Source of the DNA: Cryobacterium sp. N22
GTDB lineage: Bacteria > Actinomycetota > Actinomycetes > Actinomycetales > Microbacteriaceae
Direction of reading: 5' to 3'
Assembly (NCBI RefSeq): GCF_002929555.1
Contig: NZ_PJJP01000021.1
Coordinates: 1 to 64,000 of the forward strand
DNA: 64,000 nucleotides
In this document: positions 25,957 to 35,203 of the stretch, one piece after another
How the letters are laid out: each line of letters opens with the position of its first letter
How positions within the stretch are numbered: position 1 is the first letter of the stretch
The notes under the pieces: model-generated
Seen by the model: only the letters and a program-made list of their open reading frames with translations
Database searches by the model: none
What the model was told of the DNA's origin: nothing
Translations under genes and position numbers: made by a program

Positions 25957-28900
25957 TCAGCCGGATGGTGTGAAGACCACATCCACGAAGTAGCTGGCTG
26001 CCTGCCAGGTGTTGGTCGGGAATCCGCCGGCGGTGGCGTACAGGTAGCGGCCGTTCGTGGCCGTGCCCGCGGTCAGTGGACCGACGGTGCGTGGCGTGGA
26101 GAAGAAGTCGGCGGTCTTGGAGTACCGGCCCGCGGGTGCGAAGTAGGACACGACGTAGGTCTGGCCCACCGTCAGGGCGACGGGCGTCGCCAGCTGCGCC
26201 GTCTGCCAGCCTGATGCGGTCTCGCCGGTGAAGGTCACCGTCGCCAGCCGTTGGCCGGTGGACGACCACAGCGACCCCGTGTGGGTGCCGGTGTTCGTCG
26301 CGCCCTTGAAGAACCGGATCGCCGTCACGGAACCTGCCGCGGAGGTGCTGAACGACATGCCCAGCTCCACCCTGGAGGTGTCCGAGTCCGACACCACCGA
26401 CGGTGTCAGGCCATCAAGCAGGCTGACTGTGCCGCCTGTCGGAGGAGCCGCTGCCGTGGTGAACGACCATGCCCCACCGGACACCGCCGCACCGGCCAGG
26501 GTCACCGCCGCCGAATACACCGTCGATGCCGCCAGGGCCGCAGCCGGAGTGAACGTCACCACCCGGGTCGTCGCGTTATACGCCGACGTCCCCGCCACCG
26601 CACCTGCAGAACTGGACAGAGCCAACGTGGGCGTGCCAGACGCCGGAGCCGCCGACAACGTCGCCGACACCGCACCAGACACCGCAACCCCGGTCGCACC
26701 GGTCGCCGGCGACCTCGTCGTCACCGTCACCGCCGCGGGAGCCGCCGCCGTGGTGAACGACCACGCCCCACCGGACACCGCAGCACCGGCCAGAGTCACC
26801 GCCGCCGAATACACCGTCGACGCCGCCAAAGCCGCAGCCGGAGTGAACGTCACCACCCGGGTCGTCGCGTTATACGCCGACGTCCCCGCCACCGCACCAG
26901 CAGAACTGGACAGAGCCAACGTGGGCGTGCCAGACGCCGGAGCCGCCGACAACGTCGCCGACACCGCACCAGACACCGCAACCCCGGTCGCACCGGTCGC
27001 CGGTGACCTCGTCGTCACCGTCACCGCGGCGGGAGCCGCCGCCGTGGTGAAGGACCACGCCCCACCGGACACCGCAGCACCGGCCAGAGTCACCGCCGCC
27101 GAATACACCGTCGATGCCGCCAGGGCCGCAGCCGGAGTGAACGTCACCACCCGGGTCGTCGCGTTATACGCCGACGTCCCCGCCACCGCACCAGCAGCAC
27201 TGGACAGCGCCAGAGTGGGCGTGCCAGACGCCGGAGCCGCCGACAACGTCGCCGACACCGCACCAGAGACCGCAACCCCCGTCGCATCCGTGGCCGGCGT
27301 CCGGGTCGTCACCGTCACCGCGGCAGGAGGCGTCGTCGTGGATGTCGTGAAGACCACATCGACGAAGTAGTTGGCGCTCTGCCAGGTATTGGTGGGGAAT
27401 CCTCCGGCGGAGCCATACAGGTATCGGCCGTTGGTCGTCGTGCCCGCTGTCAGCGGACCGACGGTACGGGCCGTGGAGAAGAAGTCGGACGTGGAGGCGT
27501 AGCGGCCGATGGGAGCGAAGTAGGACACCACGTAGGTGACGCCGACCGTCAAGGCGACGGGCGTCGCCAGCTGCGCCGTCTGCCAGCCTGAGGCGGTCTC
27601 GCCGGTGAAGGTCACCGTCGCCAGCCGTTGGCCGGTGGACGACCACAGCGACCCCGTGTGGGTGCCGGTGTTCGTCGCGCCCTTGAAGAACCGGATCGCG
27701 GTCACCGACCCGGATTCGGTGGAGCTGAAGGACATTCCGAGTTCTACCGGGGATGTGTCGTCGGTGGACGCCGCCACGGTCGGGGTGAGGTTGCCGAGCA
27801 GGCTGTGCGTGGTGCCCGTTCCGGTTGCCGCGGCCGTCGTGAACGACCACGACCCGCCGGTCAGCGCCGTTCCACCGAGGGAGACGACCGCTGAGTGCAC
27901 AGTGGCCGCCGCCAGCGCCGACACCGGCGTGAACGTGAGGACCCGGGTGGTGGCGTTGTAGGCGGATGAACCGGCAACCGCACCCGCAGGGCTTGTGAGG
28001 GCGAGGGCCGGAGTGCCGGACGCGGGCGCGGCGGACAGGGTTGCGGTCACGGTCGCTGATGCCGCAACGCCGGTCGCGCCGGACGGCGGGGTCGTCGAGG
28101 TCACTGTCACCGCGGGGGCACTGCTGCCGGCGAACACCACGTCCACGAGGTAGTCAGTCGTTGTCTGGCTGGACGGGAATCCGGTCGAGTAGCTGAAGAC
28201 GCCCGCGTTGACGCCGGCGGTGAGTGGCCCGCGCGTGTACGCCGCGGAATATCCGCCCGGCGTGGCAGAGTACTGGCCCACCGTGGTGCGGTATCCGGCG
28301 ACGTACTCCGTGCCCGCCTGGATAGTCACCGGCTGGGTGAAGACCAGTGTTTGCCAGCCGGATGCGGTCTCGGCGGTGAAGGTGCCTGAAGCTAGCTCGG
28401 TTCCGTCTGCCGTCCACAGCGTGCCGGTGTGGCTGCCGGTGTTGGCCGGCCCCTTGTAGAACTTGACGCCGGTGATCCGGCCGGCGGTCTGGGCAGAGAA
28501 ACGCACGCCGAGGGTGACCGCCTGGTTGTCTGCGACGGTCGCGACGGCGGGCGTGGTGCTGTCGTCGTAGAGGCTGCACGGGCAGTCGCCGGTGGACGCC
28601 GGCTGCACCGTGGTGAACGACCAGGTGCCGCCGGAGCTCAGTGTGGCGCCCGCGGCGTCCCTGGCCGCCAGGGTCACGGTGTAGGTGGTCGCGGCAGTGA
28701 GCGGGCTGCTCGGGGTGAAGGTGGCGACGCGGGTGGCGGCCACGTAGCTCGAGGTCCCCGCGACGGCGGTGCCCTGCGCGTTGCGCACCGTGAAGGCGAC
28801 GGACGACGCGACGACATCCGTGGAGATCGTGGCGCTGATCGGAGTGTTCAAGGCGACGCTGGAGGAGCCCGGTCCCGGCGACTGGGCGGTTGCGGTGGGC

Positions 28901-31323
28901 GCGGTGTTGCCCGAACGGGTGAACACGGCGTCAACGTAGTAGTTACTCTGGCCGTAGATATCGGTGGGGAAATCACCGTTGGTGTTGTACACGCTGGCCG
29001 GCTGGGCCCCGAAACCGCCCGCAACGGCGAGGGGCGCACGGGTGATTCCGCGATAGGCCCAGGCATCACCGTCGGCCGCATACCGTCCCCGGGGCGCCCA
29101 GTAGGACGCGACGTAGGTCGTTCCCGCTGTGACGGCGACGGGAGTGGCGAAGGTGGCGGTCTGCCACCCAGAGGCCGTCTCGTTCGTGAAGGTCGCTGTG
29201 GCCAGGCGGTCTCCGGTGGAGCTCCACAGCGATCCCGTGTGGGTGCCGGTGTTGGCTGCGCTCTTGAAGAAGCGGATGCCGTCGATCGTTCCGTTCTGCG
29301 TCGGTGTCACACGGAGGCCCAGCTCGACCGCGCTGGGGTCCTGCGAGTCGGGCGTGGCCGGAGCCTGCACGCCGAAGACAGTGTGCGGCCCGGTGACGGT
29401 CAAGGCGAGAGTGGTGGGCGTCGTCGGGTAGTTCGCGCTGTCGTCGATCGCCCGGATGCGGATGCTCTGGGCGGCGACGCCGTGCTGAACGTAGGTGTAC
29501 GACCAGTTCGAGGTGCCTGTCGCCGCGCTCCAGGTCGTTCCACCGTCGGTGGAGACCTCGACGCCGGCCACGACACCGCCCGAGTCGGTCGCCGTTCCAC
29601 TGATCGTGGTGCTGGCGCCGTTGGGCACGGAGGTTCCTGCTGCGGGCGACGTGACGGTCACCGAGGGCGCGGTGACATCGGTGCTGGCGGTTGTGGCCAC
29701 CAGGCCGGCCGTCAGCGTGCTGGGGGTGGCTCCCATATCGGCTAGCAGGTTCACCTGAGCCTGCTGCATCCGCACGTCGGCGGGTGCACCGGGGCCGTCG
29801 TGCTCCTGGTCCAGCCCCCACGTCCACTGCACGCTGCCGGCCGAGAACACGAGTGCCCCGCTGGGCGCCTTGTAGAGGGTGACATTGTGCGTCGTGGTGC
29901 CTTGCCTGACGGTGTTGCCGAAGTCAGTGAGGTATTCGGGCACCGATCCCTTGGTCGTCGACAGCCTGATCAGACCGGCCGGCCGGAACCCGTTGTCGAT
30001 GTCTTCATTTGATTCGTAGCCGACGGTATGCGGCGCCAAAGCGGCGGAGGCTCCCGCCGCGAGGCTGGACAAACCGGTGTTCCGCCACAGCCGTGTCTTA
30101 CCCTCTGCGGCAGAGACCGTGACGGGCAGGTCGGAGAAGTTGGACTGGTATTGCGTACCGGTCAGCCCGTTTTCGGGGAGGCCCCCACCGTTGGCCGATG
30201 ACGCATACCGGGGGTCACGCCAGGTGCCGGTCCACTCGGCGGAGGGGTCGATCTTCTGTTGGCTCCAGGTCTCCTTGTAGGACACGAGGGTGCGATACGG
30301 GGTCGCGCTGCTGTCGGCCGAAGGCTCGTACCGGGTGCGCCAGTACACCTCGTTGCCGGACAGGAACTGCAGGTTCACACCGGAGTCCCGCGCAGCCTCC
30401 ACGTTTTTGCGCTGGGCGCCAGACCAATACTCGTCGTGGCCGACGGAGAGGAAGACCTTGTGGTTTTTCAGGCTGGCCCCGAAACGATCGGTATCGACGC
30501 CGCTGAAGTAGGAGACGTCGTAACCGTTCTTCTCCAGGAACCGGACCGCCGGATACTCATTGCTGAAATAGAAGTCGCGTCCGTTGATTCCTCCGCGGGT
30601 CGCGACGGGCCGGTTGTAGCTCACCTTGTACGCACGACCGTTGGCCGCTCCCTGGTAGAAGTCGGACCCGCCGTAAGTGTTGTAGGCCTGCCAGGTGGGG
30701 TCGGAGGTCTGGAACAAGACCTGGGAGGTGCCGGCCTGGTTTCTCACGACGAAGGTGATGTGGCTTTGGCCGCCGGTGTCAGAGCGGGTGAGGAGCGCGA
30801 TGTACACGCCGGAGACCGCGTCGGCGGGAACCGGCCACGATGCCGACAACGCCCAGTTGCCGCAGTCGTAGAACTCGGTCGCCGCCTGGGTGATGCACTG
30901 AGGTTGGTTCTGCGGGAGCGCCGCCGCCGGTGTGACGTCGGCGATCTTCCGGGCGCCGTTGCCCTGGTACCAACCGGTGCGGTAGATGGCTATCGTGTAC
31001 GCCCGGGCGTCGGTGTCGATCTTGAACCCGACGGTGCCGCCGACGTTGGTGCTGATGTCGGTGGAGAATCCCTGGATGCTCGAATCGCCCGCCCCGGTGA
31101 TGTCCCACGCCGACGGGGCGGCCCCCGGAAGGGCGTTCTCGCACACGATGGGGTTGGGCGCGGTTCCGCATCCCGCCGCGTTGGCCGGCACCGCCCCGAG
31201 CGGGATCAACACTCCGCTCACGACGACGACGGCTGTCGCCAGAGCCCTGGCTGCCAGGGAGCCGATCCTCGGGAAGAACGTGGATCGGGCGCGTCCGTCG
31301 ACGGCGGGCAAACGGTCAGACAC
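25957..31323 (-). CDS. Giant secreted protein: DMF amidase-like domain plus Ig-like and four DUF4082 domains
   Basis: A 1788-residue protein with a Sec signal ending ANAAG near residue 50. Next is a domain of about 500 residues like the large (beta) subunit of N,N-dimethylformamidase (LFQTSDPTWQAYNTYGG, VGHDEYWSGAQRKNVEAA). Then come an Ig-like domain, DUF4082, Ig-like (Big_5), DUF4082, Ig-like, DUF4082, three near-identical Ig-like repeats and a last DUF4082. The GTG at 31323 follows AGGAG; the open frame runs upstream without support. No sortase motif is seen. It likely binds or cross-links the EPS outside the cell; the amidase-like domain may be enzymatic or structural. Confidence 0.85.
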   Translation of the reverse strand: MSDRLPAVDGRARSTFFPRIGSLAARALATAVVVVSGVLIPLGAVPANAAGCGTAPNPIVCENALPGAAPSAWDITGAGDSSIQGFSTDISTNVGGTVGFKIDTDARAYTIAIYRTGWYQGNGARKIADVTPAAALPQNQPQCITQAATEFYDCGNWALSASWPVPADAVSGVYIALLTRSDTGGQSHITFVVRNQAGTSQVLFQTSDPTWQAYNTYGGSDFYQGAANGRAYKVSYNRPVATRGGINGRDFYFSNEYPAVRFLEKNGYDVSYFSGVDTDRFGASLKNHKVFLSVGHDEYWSGAQRKNVEAARDSGVNLQFLSGNEVYWRTRYEPSADSSATPYRTLVSYKETWSQQKIDPSAEWTGTWRDPRYASSANGGGLPENGLTGTQYQSNFSDLPVTVSAAEGKTRLWRNTGLSSLAAGASAALAPHTVGYESNEDIDNGFRPAGLIRLSTTKGSVPEYLTDFGNTVRQGTTTHNVTLYKAPSGALVFSAGSVQWTWGLDQEHDGPGAPADVRMQQAQVNLLADMGATPSTLTAGLVATTASTDVTAPSVTVTSPAAGTSVPNGASTTISGTATDSGGVVAGVEVSTDGGTTWSAATGTSNWSYTYVQHGVAAQSIRIRAIDDSANYPTTPTTLALTVTGPHTVFGVQAPATPDSQDPSAVELGLRVTPTQNGTIDGIRFFKSAANTGTHTGSLWSSTGDRLATATFTNETASGWQTATFATPVAVTAGTTYVASYWAPRGRYAADGDAWAYRGITRAPLAVAGGFGAQPASVYNTNGDFPTDIYGQSNYYVDAVFTRSGNTAPTATAQSPGPGSSSVALNTPISATISTDVVASSVAFTVRNAQGTAVAGTSSYVAATRVATFTPSSPLTAATTYTVTLAARDAAGATLSSGGTWSFTTVQPASTGDCPCSLYDDSTTPAVATVADNQAVTLGVRFSAQTAGRITGVKFYKGPANTGSHTGTLWTADGTELASGTFTAETASGWQTLVFTQPVTIQAGTEYVAGYRTTVGQYSATPGGYSAAYTRGPLTAGVNAGVFSYSTGFPSSQTTTDYLVDVVFAGSSAPAVTVTSTTPPSGATGVAASATVTATLSAAPASGTPALALTSPAGAVAGSSAYNATTRVLTFTPVSALAAATVHSAVVSLGGTALTGGSWSFTTAAATGTGTTHSLLGNLTPTVAASTDDTSPVELGMSFSSTESGSVTAIRFFKGATNTGTHTGSLWSSTGQRLATVTFTGETASGWQTAQLATPVALTVGVTYVVSYFAPIGRYASTSDFFSTARTVGPLTAGTTTNGRYLYGSAGGFPTNTWQSANYFVDVVFTTSTTTPPAAVTVTTRTPATDATGVAVSGAVSATLSAAPASGTPTLALSSAAGAVAGTSAYNATTRVVTFTPAAALAASTVYSAAVTLAGAAVSGGAWSFTTAAAPAAVTVTTRSPATGATGVAVSGAVSATLSAAPASGTPTLALSSSAGAVAGTSAYNATTRVVTFTPAAALAASTVYSAAVTLAGAAVSGGAWSFTTAAAPAAVTVTTRSPATGATGVAVSGAVSATLSAAPASGTPTLALSSSAGAVAGTSAYNATTRVVTFTPAAALAASTVYSAAVTLAGAAVSGGAWSFTTAAAPPTGGTVSLLDGLTPSVVSDSDTSRVELGMSFSTSAAGSVTAIRFFKGATNTGTHTGSLWSSTGQRLATVTFTGETASGWQTAQLATPVALTVGQTYVVSYFAPAGRYSKTADFFSTPRTVGPLTAGTATNGRYLYATAGGFPTNTWQAASYFVDVVFTPSG
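26451..27332 (-). repeat. Three tandem 294-bp repeats (98-residue Ig-like units)
   Basis: Three units of exactly 294 bp (landmarks GAACGACCA at 26461, 26755 and GAAGGACCA at 27049) lie in the giant gene. Units are almost identical in DNA, with more changes in the third, so the duplication is recent. They encode Big_5-like beta-sandwich repeats. Confidence 0.9.
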
Positions 31324-31609
31324 GGTGCTCCTCTGCTTGCCTGTGCGAAAGAACGGGGAACGGGGCGCCCAGCGTCGCAGCTGAGTATCGCTCACACCGC
31401 ACAGAGTGCCACGGGGACCAGGGGCCCGCTTGCCCCCGAAGGGGGGTGTTCGATTCCTCTCGCCGGGGATGCGCACCGGCGTGTTCGGTGCAACGATCTC
31501 CCCCGCCTGAGAGCATCGCTCACTCGTCTGCGCCCGCCCCCGGGCGCTGTCGCCACGGCCGACCCCCGTCTGAGGGCCTCGCCACGACCGCCCCCGAAGG
31601 CTGGCATCG

Positions 31610-33298
31610 ATGTCGATCACCACAGAACCGCCCACCCCCACCGAGATCTATGACTGCTGCGTCGTCGGAGCCGGACCCGTCGGGCTCTCCCTCGCCCTCG
31701 AAGCCGCGAACGCCGGCCTCCGGGTGCTCGTCCTGGACGCCGGGACCGAAGCCGCCAGGGAAGATGCCGCGGCACGGGCGGCTCGACCTCCGGTGCGTGT
31801 GCTCGATCCCGCCACGCACGCGCCCATCGACCAGGCGACCAGACGCGGCATCGGCGGATCGTCCTGGTTGTGGGGCGGCCGGTGCGTGCGGTTCGAAGCG
31901 ATCGACTTCGAAACCCGCGACTACGTCGCCGAAAGCGGCTGGCCCCTGAGCCAGGCTGACGTGTTGCCCTGGGAGGCGACCGCCGCCGCCTACCTGGATT
32001 GCGGAGCGCCGACGTTCCGCAGCAGCGCCCAGGACTGGGCAGGTCTGGGCGAGGTCAGCCTGTCACAGCTGGAACGCTGGGCACGCCAACCGAAGCTGGC
32101 TGCCCGGCTCGGCTCCAGGGTTGCCGCGCATCCCGGCGTCACGGTGCTGTGCGAGGCGACGGTCACCGATATCGCCACCGACCCTGACGGCACCGGCGTC
32201 ACCCACCTTCGAGTGATCCACAAGAGCCAGCCCTTCTCGATCCGGGCCTTGAGTTACGTGCTGGCCTGCGGAGGACTGGAGACCACCCGACTGCTTTTGA
32301 GCCTGCAGCGCCGGCTGCCCGACCATTTCGGCGGCTCCGACGGCCCGCTGGGCCGCTACTACATGGGTCATCTCACGGGAAGCATCGCGAACATCCAGCT
32401 CACCGACGCGGCGGACATCCGCGACCTCGATTTCAGCCTCGACGACCACAACGCCTACGTCCGTCGGCGCTTCACCTTCTCCGAACGCACCCAACGCGAG
32501 AGACACCTGCTGAACACCAGCTTCTACGCCGACAACCCGCCGTTCTACGAGGAAGGGCACCGCAACGCCACGCTCTCACTGGTCTTCCTGGCACTCTCCC
32601 TGGCCCCGCTGGGCAGGCGGATCCTGGCCGAGGGCATCCGCCTGCGCCACATCGGGCCCCGCCCAAGACGGTACACAGCCCATCTTCTGAATGTCGCCAA
32701 GCGGCCGTTTCGCGCCGCGGCGGATGTGACCACAATCCTCCGCAAGCGATACCTCTCGTCGGTTCGAAAGCCGGGCTTCCTGCTGCGGAACGCCGGGGGC
32801 AGCTACGCGCTGCACTTCCACGCCGAGCAGACGCCCAATCCGGACTCCAGGATCCGGCTCAACGGGACGACCGGCGCCGACGGCCAGCCGGGCCTGGACA
32901 TCGACTTCAGGTACGCGGTGCAGGACCTGGACTCGGTGCTCGCGTCGCACCAGTACCTGGACGAGCAGCTGCGGGCGTCCGGACGCGGTCGGGTGGTCTA
33001 CCTCGACGCCGAGGACCAGAGGGCATCCTCGGTGCTCGCGCAGGCGACGGACGGGTTTCATCACATCGGCACGACCCGCATGAGCGCCGACCCAGACGAT
33101 GGTGTGGTCGACAGCGATTGCAAGGTGCACGGCATGGACGATCTCTTCATCGCCTCCAGCAGCGTCTTCAGGACCGCCGGAGAGGCCAACCCGACTTTCC
33201 TTGCGGTGTGCCTGGCCGTGCGGCTGGCGCGGCACCTGTCCGAGGCGCTGTCCACGCCGGATGCCGACGCCACGTACCGGCCGGCCGACGCCGCGTAA
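31610..33298 (+). CDS. GMC family FAD-dependent oxidoreductase
   Basis: A 562-residue flavoenzyme. The FAD motif is VVGAGPVGLSLALEAANAG at the N-terminus, with GGSSWLWGGRC near residue 80. The C-terminal GMC block has HHIGTTRM near 485 and SSSVFRTAGEANPT. Members oxidise alcohol groups of sugars and alcohols. Its place between the giant secreted protein and the priming transferase suggests oxidation of an EPS precursor sugar; that is inference. GAAGG precedes the ATG. The 286 bp to the divergent gene at 31323 should hold both promoters, but no clear motif is seen. Confidence 0.82.
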   Translation: MSITTEPPTPTEIYDCCVVGAGPVGLSLALEAANAGLRVLVLDAGTEAAREDAAARAARPPVRVLDPATHAPIDQATRRGIGGSSWLWGGRCVRFEAIDFETRDYVAESGWPLSQADVLPWEATAAAYLDCGAPTFRSSAQDWAGLGEVSLSQLERWARQPKLAARLGSRVAAHPGVTVLCEATVTDIATDPDGTGVTHLRVIHKSQPFSIRALSYVLACGGLETTRLLLSLQRRLPDHFGGSDGPLGRYYMGHLTGSIANIQLTDAADIRDLDFSLDDHNAYVRRRFTFSERTQRERHLLNTSFYADNPPFYEEGHRNATLSLVFLALSLAPLGRRILAEGIRLRHIGPRPRRYTAHLLNVAKRPFRAAADVTTILRKRYLSSVRKPGFLLRNAGGSYALHFHAEQTPNPDSRIRLNGTTGADGQPGLDIDFRYAVQDLDSVLASHQYLDEQLRASGRGRVVYLDAEDQRASSVLAQATDGFHHIGTTRMSADPDDGVVDSDCKVHGMDDLFIASSSVFRTAGEANPTFLAVCLAVRLARHLSEALSTPDADATYRPADAA

Positions 33299-33322
33299 CC
33301 GTCGCAGACTGTCCCCCTTTCA

Positions 33323-33358
33323 GGTCACAGCGCCGAAATCTGATTGCAGGGTATGGTC
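33323..33358 (+). promoter_or_regulatory. EPS promoter-like motif, copy 3
   Basis: GGTCACAGCG (33323-33332), 19 bases, then TATGGTC (33352-33358) and TCGTGAG. It matches the copy at 4719 with one base more in the spacer. A leader of about 170 bases follows before the GTG at 33524. Confidence 0.55.
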
Positions 33359-33493
33359 ACCTCGTGAGTTGCTGAGGATCTATCAGATCACTCACGCGAC
33401 CCGCATCCTCAACACCCGTCACCACGTCACACCTGTGCCACCCGACATTTCCCTTACCCGACCCACCAGCACCCGTTTCACTTCCCGTACGAA

Positions 33494-33504
33494 CCTGTAA
33501 ACCC
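33494..33504 (+). promoter_or_regulatory. CCTGTAAACCC leader box
   Basis: The box CCTGTAAACCC followed by GAACTGCAGGG aligns with CCTGTACACCC-GAATTGCAGGG at 4845. It lies 30 bases before the leader GTG. Confidence 0.5.
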
Positions 33505-33523
33505 GAACTGCAGGGGACCCTCC

Positions 33524-33646
33524 GTGAATACGTCCTTGACGTGTCGACCCATCCGTCGACCCCAAAAATCTCAACCTCCGAACCCGGCCCGGTGTGCCCG
33601 CTCCGGGCGCTCGTTGTTGCCGGCCGCAAGCTTCGGTCGCCGATGA
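33524..33646 (+). CDS. Putative leader peptide, 40 residues, coupled to the priming transferase
   Basis: A GTG start preceded by GCAGGGGA opens a 40-codon ORF ending TGA at 33644-33646. The stop overlaps the ATG of the priming transferase as ATGA. The peptide begins VNTSLTCRPIRRP and is rich in Arg and Pro. It aligns without gaps to the leader at 4874 over 11 residues, and the DNA GTCGACCC falls at codon 7 in both. The priming transferase has no clear ribosome site of its own. Confidence 0.5.
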   Translation: MNTSLTCRPIRRPQKSQPPNPARCARSGRSLLPAASFGRR

Positions 33647-35202
33647 GCACGCCCAAGCCCCGAGCTCCGCTGTCCGCAGCGATTCCCGGCGGCTACCGAG
33701 CCCCGTTGCGCCTGGTCACGCCCACGACGGTGCCGGCCCCCGACGTTCAGGCCACGGCCGCCGCCGCCAGCGGCCTGTCCGGTGCGGCGTGGGCACGGCA
33801 GTACCGCACGAAGCTCCAACTCACGGATGCCGGCGTGATCGTCGCCGCCGTCGCCGTCGCCTTCCTGGCGCGGTTCGCCCTGGGGACCCCGATCGCGGAC
33901 ACGACCCCGATCCCGCTTTCAGCCTGGGCTGTCATCGGGCTCGTGGTCGGCACCTGGATCGTCACCCTGTCCACCTTCCGCACCAGGGCCCCGCGAGTCG
34001 TCGCGGTGGGCGCCACCGAGTACAAGCTCGTCATCAACGCCAGCGCGCTGGCCTTCGGCCTGCTTGCCATCGCATTCCTGCTGTTGCAGGTCGACACCGC
34101 CCGCGCCTACTTCGTTTTCGCCCTGCCGCTCGGGGTCGCGGCCCTGGTCCTGGAGCGGTGGCTCTGGCGCAAGTGGCTCATCCGCCAGCGCAAGTTCGGT
34201 CACTACCTGGCCCGGGCCATCGTCGTCGGCGGCCGGGACGACATCGAGTACGTCGTGAGGCAGATCAACGACAAGTCGGGTGCCGCGTATCACGTGGTGG
34301 GGGCCGCGCTGGAGGATGAGAACACGACCAGCGTCACGTCGGCCGGGCACCGGGTTCCCGTGGTGTCCGACTTCGCCCACGTCGCCGCCGCGGCGCAGTC
34401 GCTGGGGGTCGATGCCGTGATCGTGGCCGGGCATCCGAGCCTGGGCAACACCTTCATCCGCAACCTGGGCTGGGACCTCGAGAAGACCTCGGCCGAGCTC
34501 GTGCTGTCGAGCCGGCTGACCGACATCGCCGGTCCCCGCATCCACTTCCGGCCGGTCGAGGGCCTTCCCCTCATCCACGTGGAAATCCCCCAGTACGACG
34601 GCGCCAAGCACGTGCTCAAGCGCGCTCTCGACATCACCCTCGGCGCCACCGCGCTCCTGGTGATCAGCCCGCTGCTTCTCGTGATCGGCGTCCTGGTCAA
34701 GCTGGACAGCCCCGGACCCGTGTTGTTCCGGCAGGAGCGAGTCGGGCGCAACGGCCGCACTTTCCACATGATCAAGGTCCGCTCAATGGTGCGAACCGCC
34801 GAAGACGATCTGGCCGGATTGCTCGACCAGAACGAAGGCGCCGGGGTGCTCTTCAAGATCCGTAGCGACCCGCGGATCACCCGGGTCGGCCGTGTCCTGC
34901 GCAAGTACTCCCTCGACGAATTGCCGCAGCTGTGGAACATCGTGGTCGGCCAGATGAGCCTCGTCGGGCCACGCCCGCCGTTGCCCGCCGAGGTCGAGAA
35001 CTACGAGTCACACATGCACCGCCGTTTGTATATCAAGCCCGGTCTCACCGGCATGTGGCAGGTCAACGGGCGCTCGAACCTCAGTTGGGAGGAAAGCGTG
35101 CGACTCGACCTCTACTACGTCGAGAACTGGTCGCTGGCCGGTGACCTGATGATCATCTGGCGAACCGTGAAGATCGTCATCCGCCCCTTGGGGGCCTACT
35201 GA
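33643..35202 (+). CDS. Undecaprenyl-phosphate sugar phosphotransferase (EPS priming enzyme)
   Basis: A 519-residue polyprenyl glycosylphosphotransferase. Four N-terminal membrane helices lie at about 55-175, a central CoA-binding-like domain at about 190-300 and a fifth helix at about 325-345. The catalytic C-terminal sugar transferase domain has DSPGPVLFRQERVGRNG, KIRSDPRITRVGR, YSLDELPQLWN and LVGPRPPLP. It transfers a sugar-1-phosphate, usually glucose or galactose, to undecaprenyl phosphate and starts EPS repeat units. ATG 33643 (MSTPKP) overlaps the leader stop; the GTG at 33541 is an alternative with no good site. Confidence 0.9.
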   Translation: MSTPKPRAPLSAAIPGGYRAPLRLVTPTTVPAPDVQATAAAASGLSGAAWARQYRTKLQLTDAGVIVAAVAVAFLARFALGTPIADTTPIPLSAWAVIGLVVGTWIVTLSTFRTRAPRVVAVGATEYKLVINASALAFGLLAIAFLLLQVDTARAYFVFALPLGVAALVLERWLWRKWLIRQRKFGHYLARAIVVGGRDDIEYVVRQINDKSGAAYHVVGAALEDENTTSVTSAGHRVPVVSDFAHVAAAAQSLGVDAVIVAGHPSLGNTFIRNLGWDLEKTSAELVLSSRLTDIAGPRIHFRPVEGLPLIHVEIPQYDGAKHVLKRALDITLGATALLVISPLLLVIGVLVKLDSPGPVLFRQERVGRNGRTFHMIKVRSMVRTAEDDLAGLLDQNEGAGVLFKIRSDPRITRVGRVLRKYSLDELPQLWNIVVGQMSLVGPRPPLPAEVENYESHMHRRLYIKPGLTGMWQVNGRSNLSWEESVRLDLYYVENWSLAGDLMIIWRTVKIVIRPLGAY

Positions 35203-35203
35203 T

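Noticed and set aside
26451..27332. Possible CRISPR-like repeat array
   Set aside because: Units are 294 bp, contiguous and in frame, without spacers; they are protein-domain repeats.
26228..27370. Long plus-strand open frame opposite the giant gene repeats
   Set aside because: It mirrors the 294-bp repeats of the minus-strand gene, has a valine/alanine-rich low-complexity translation and no ribosome site or family.
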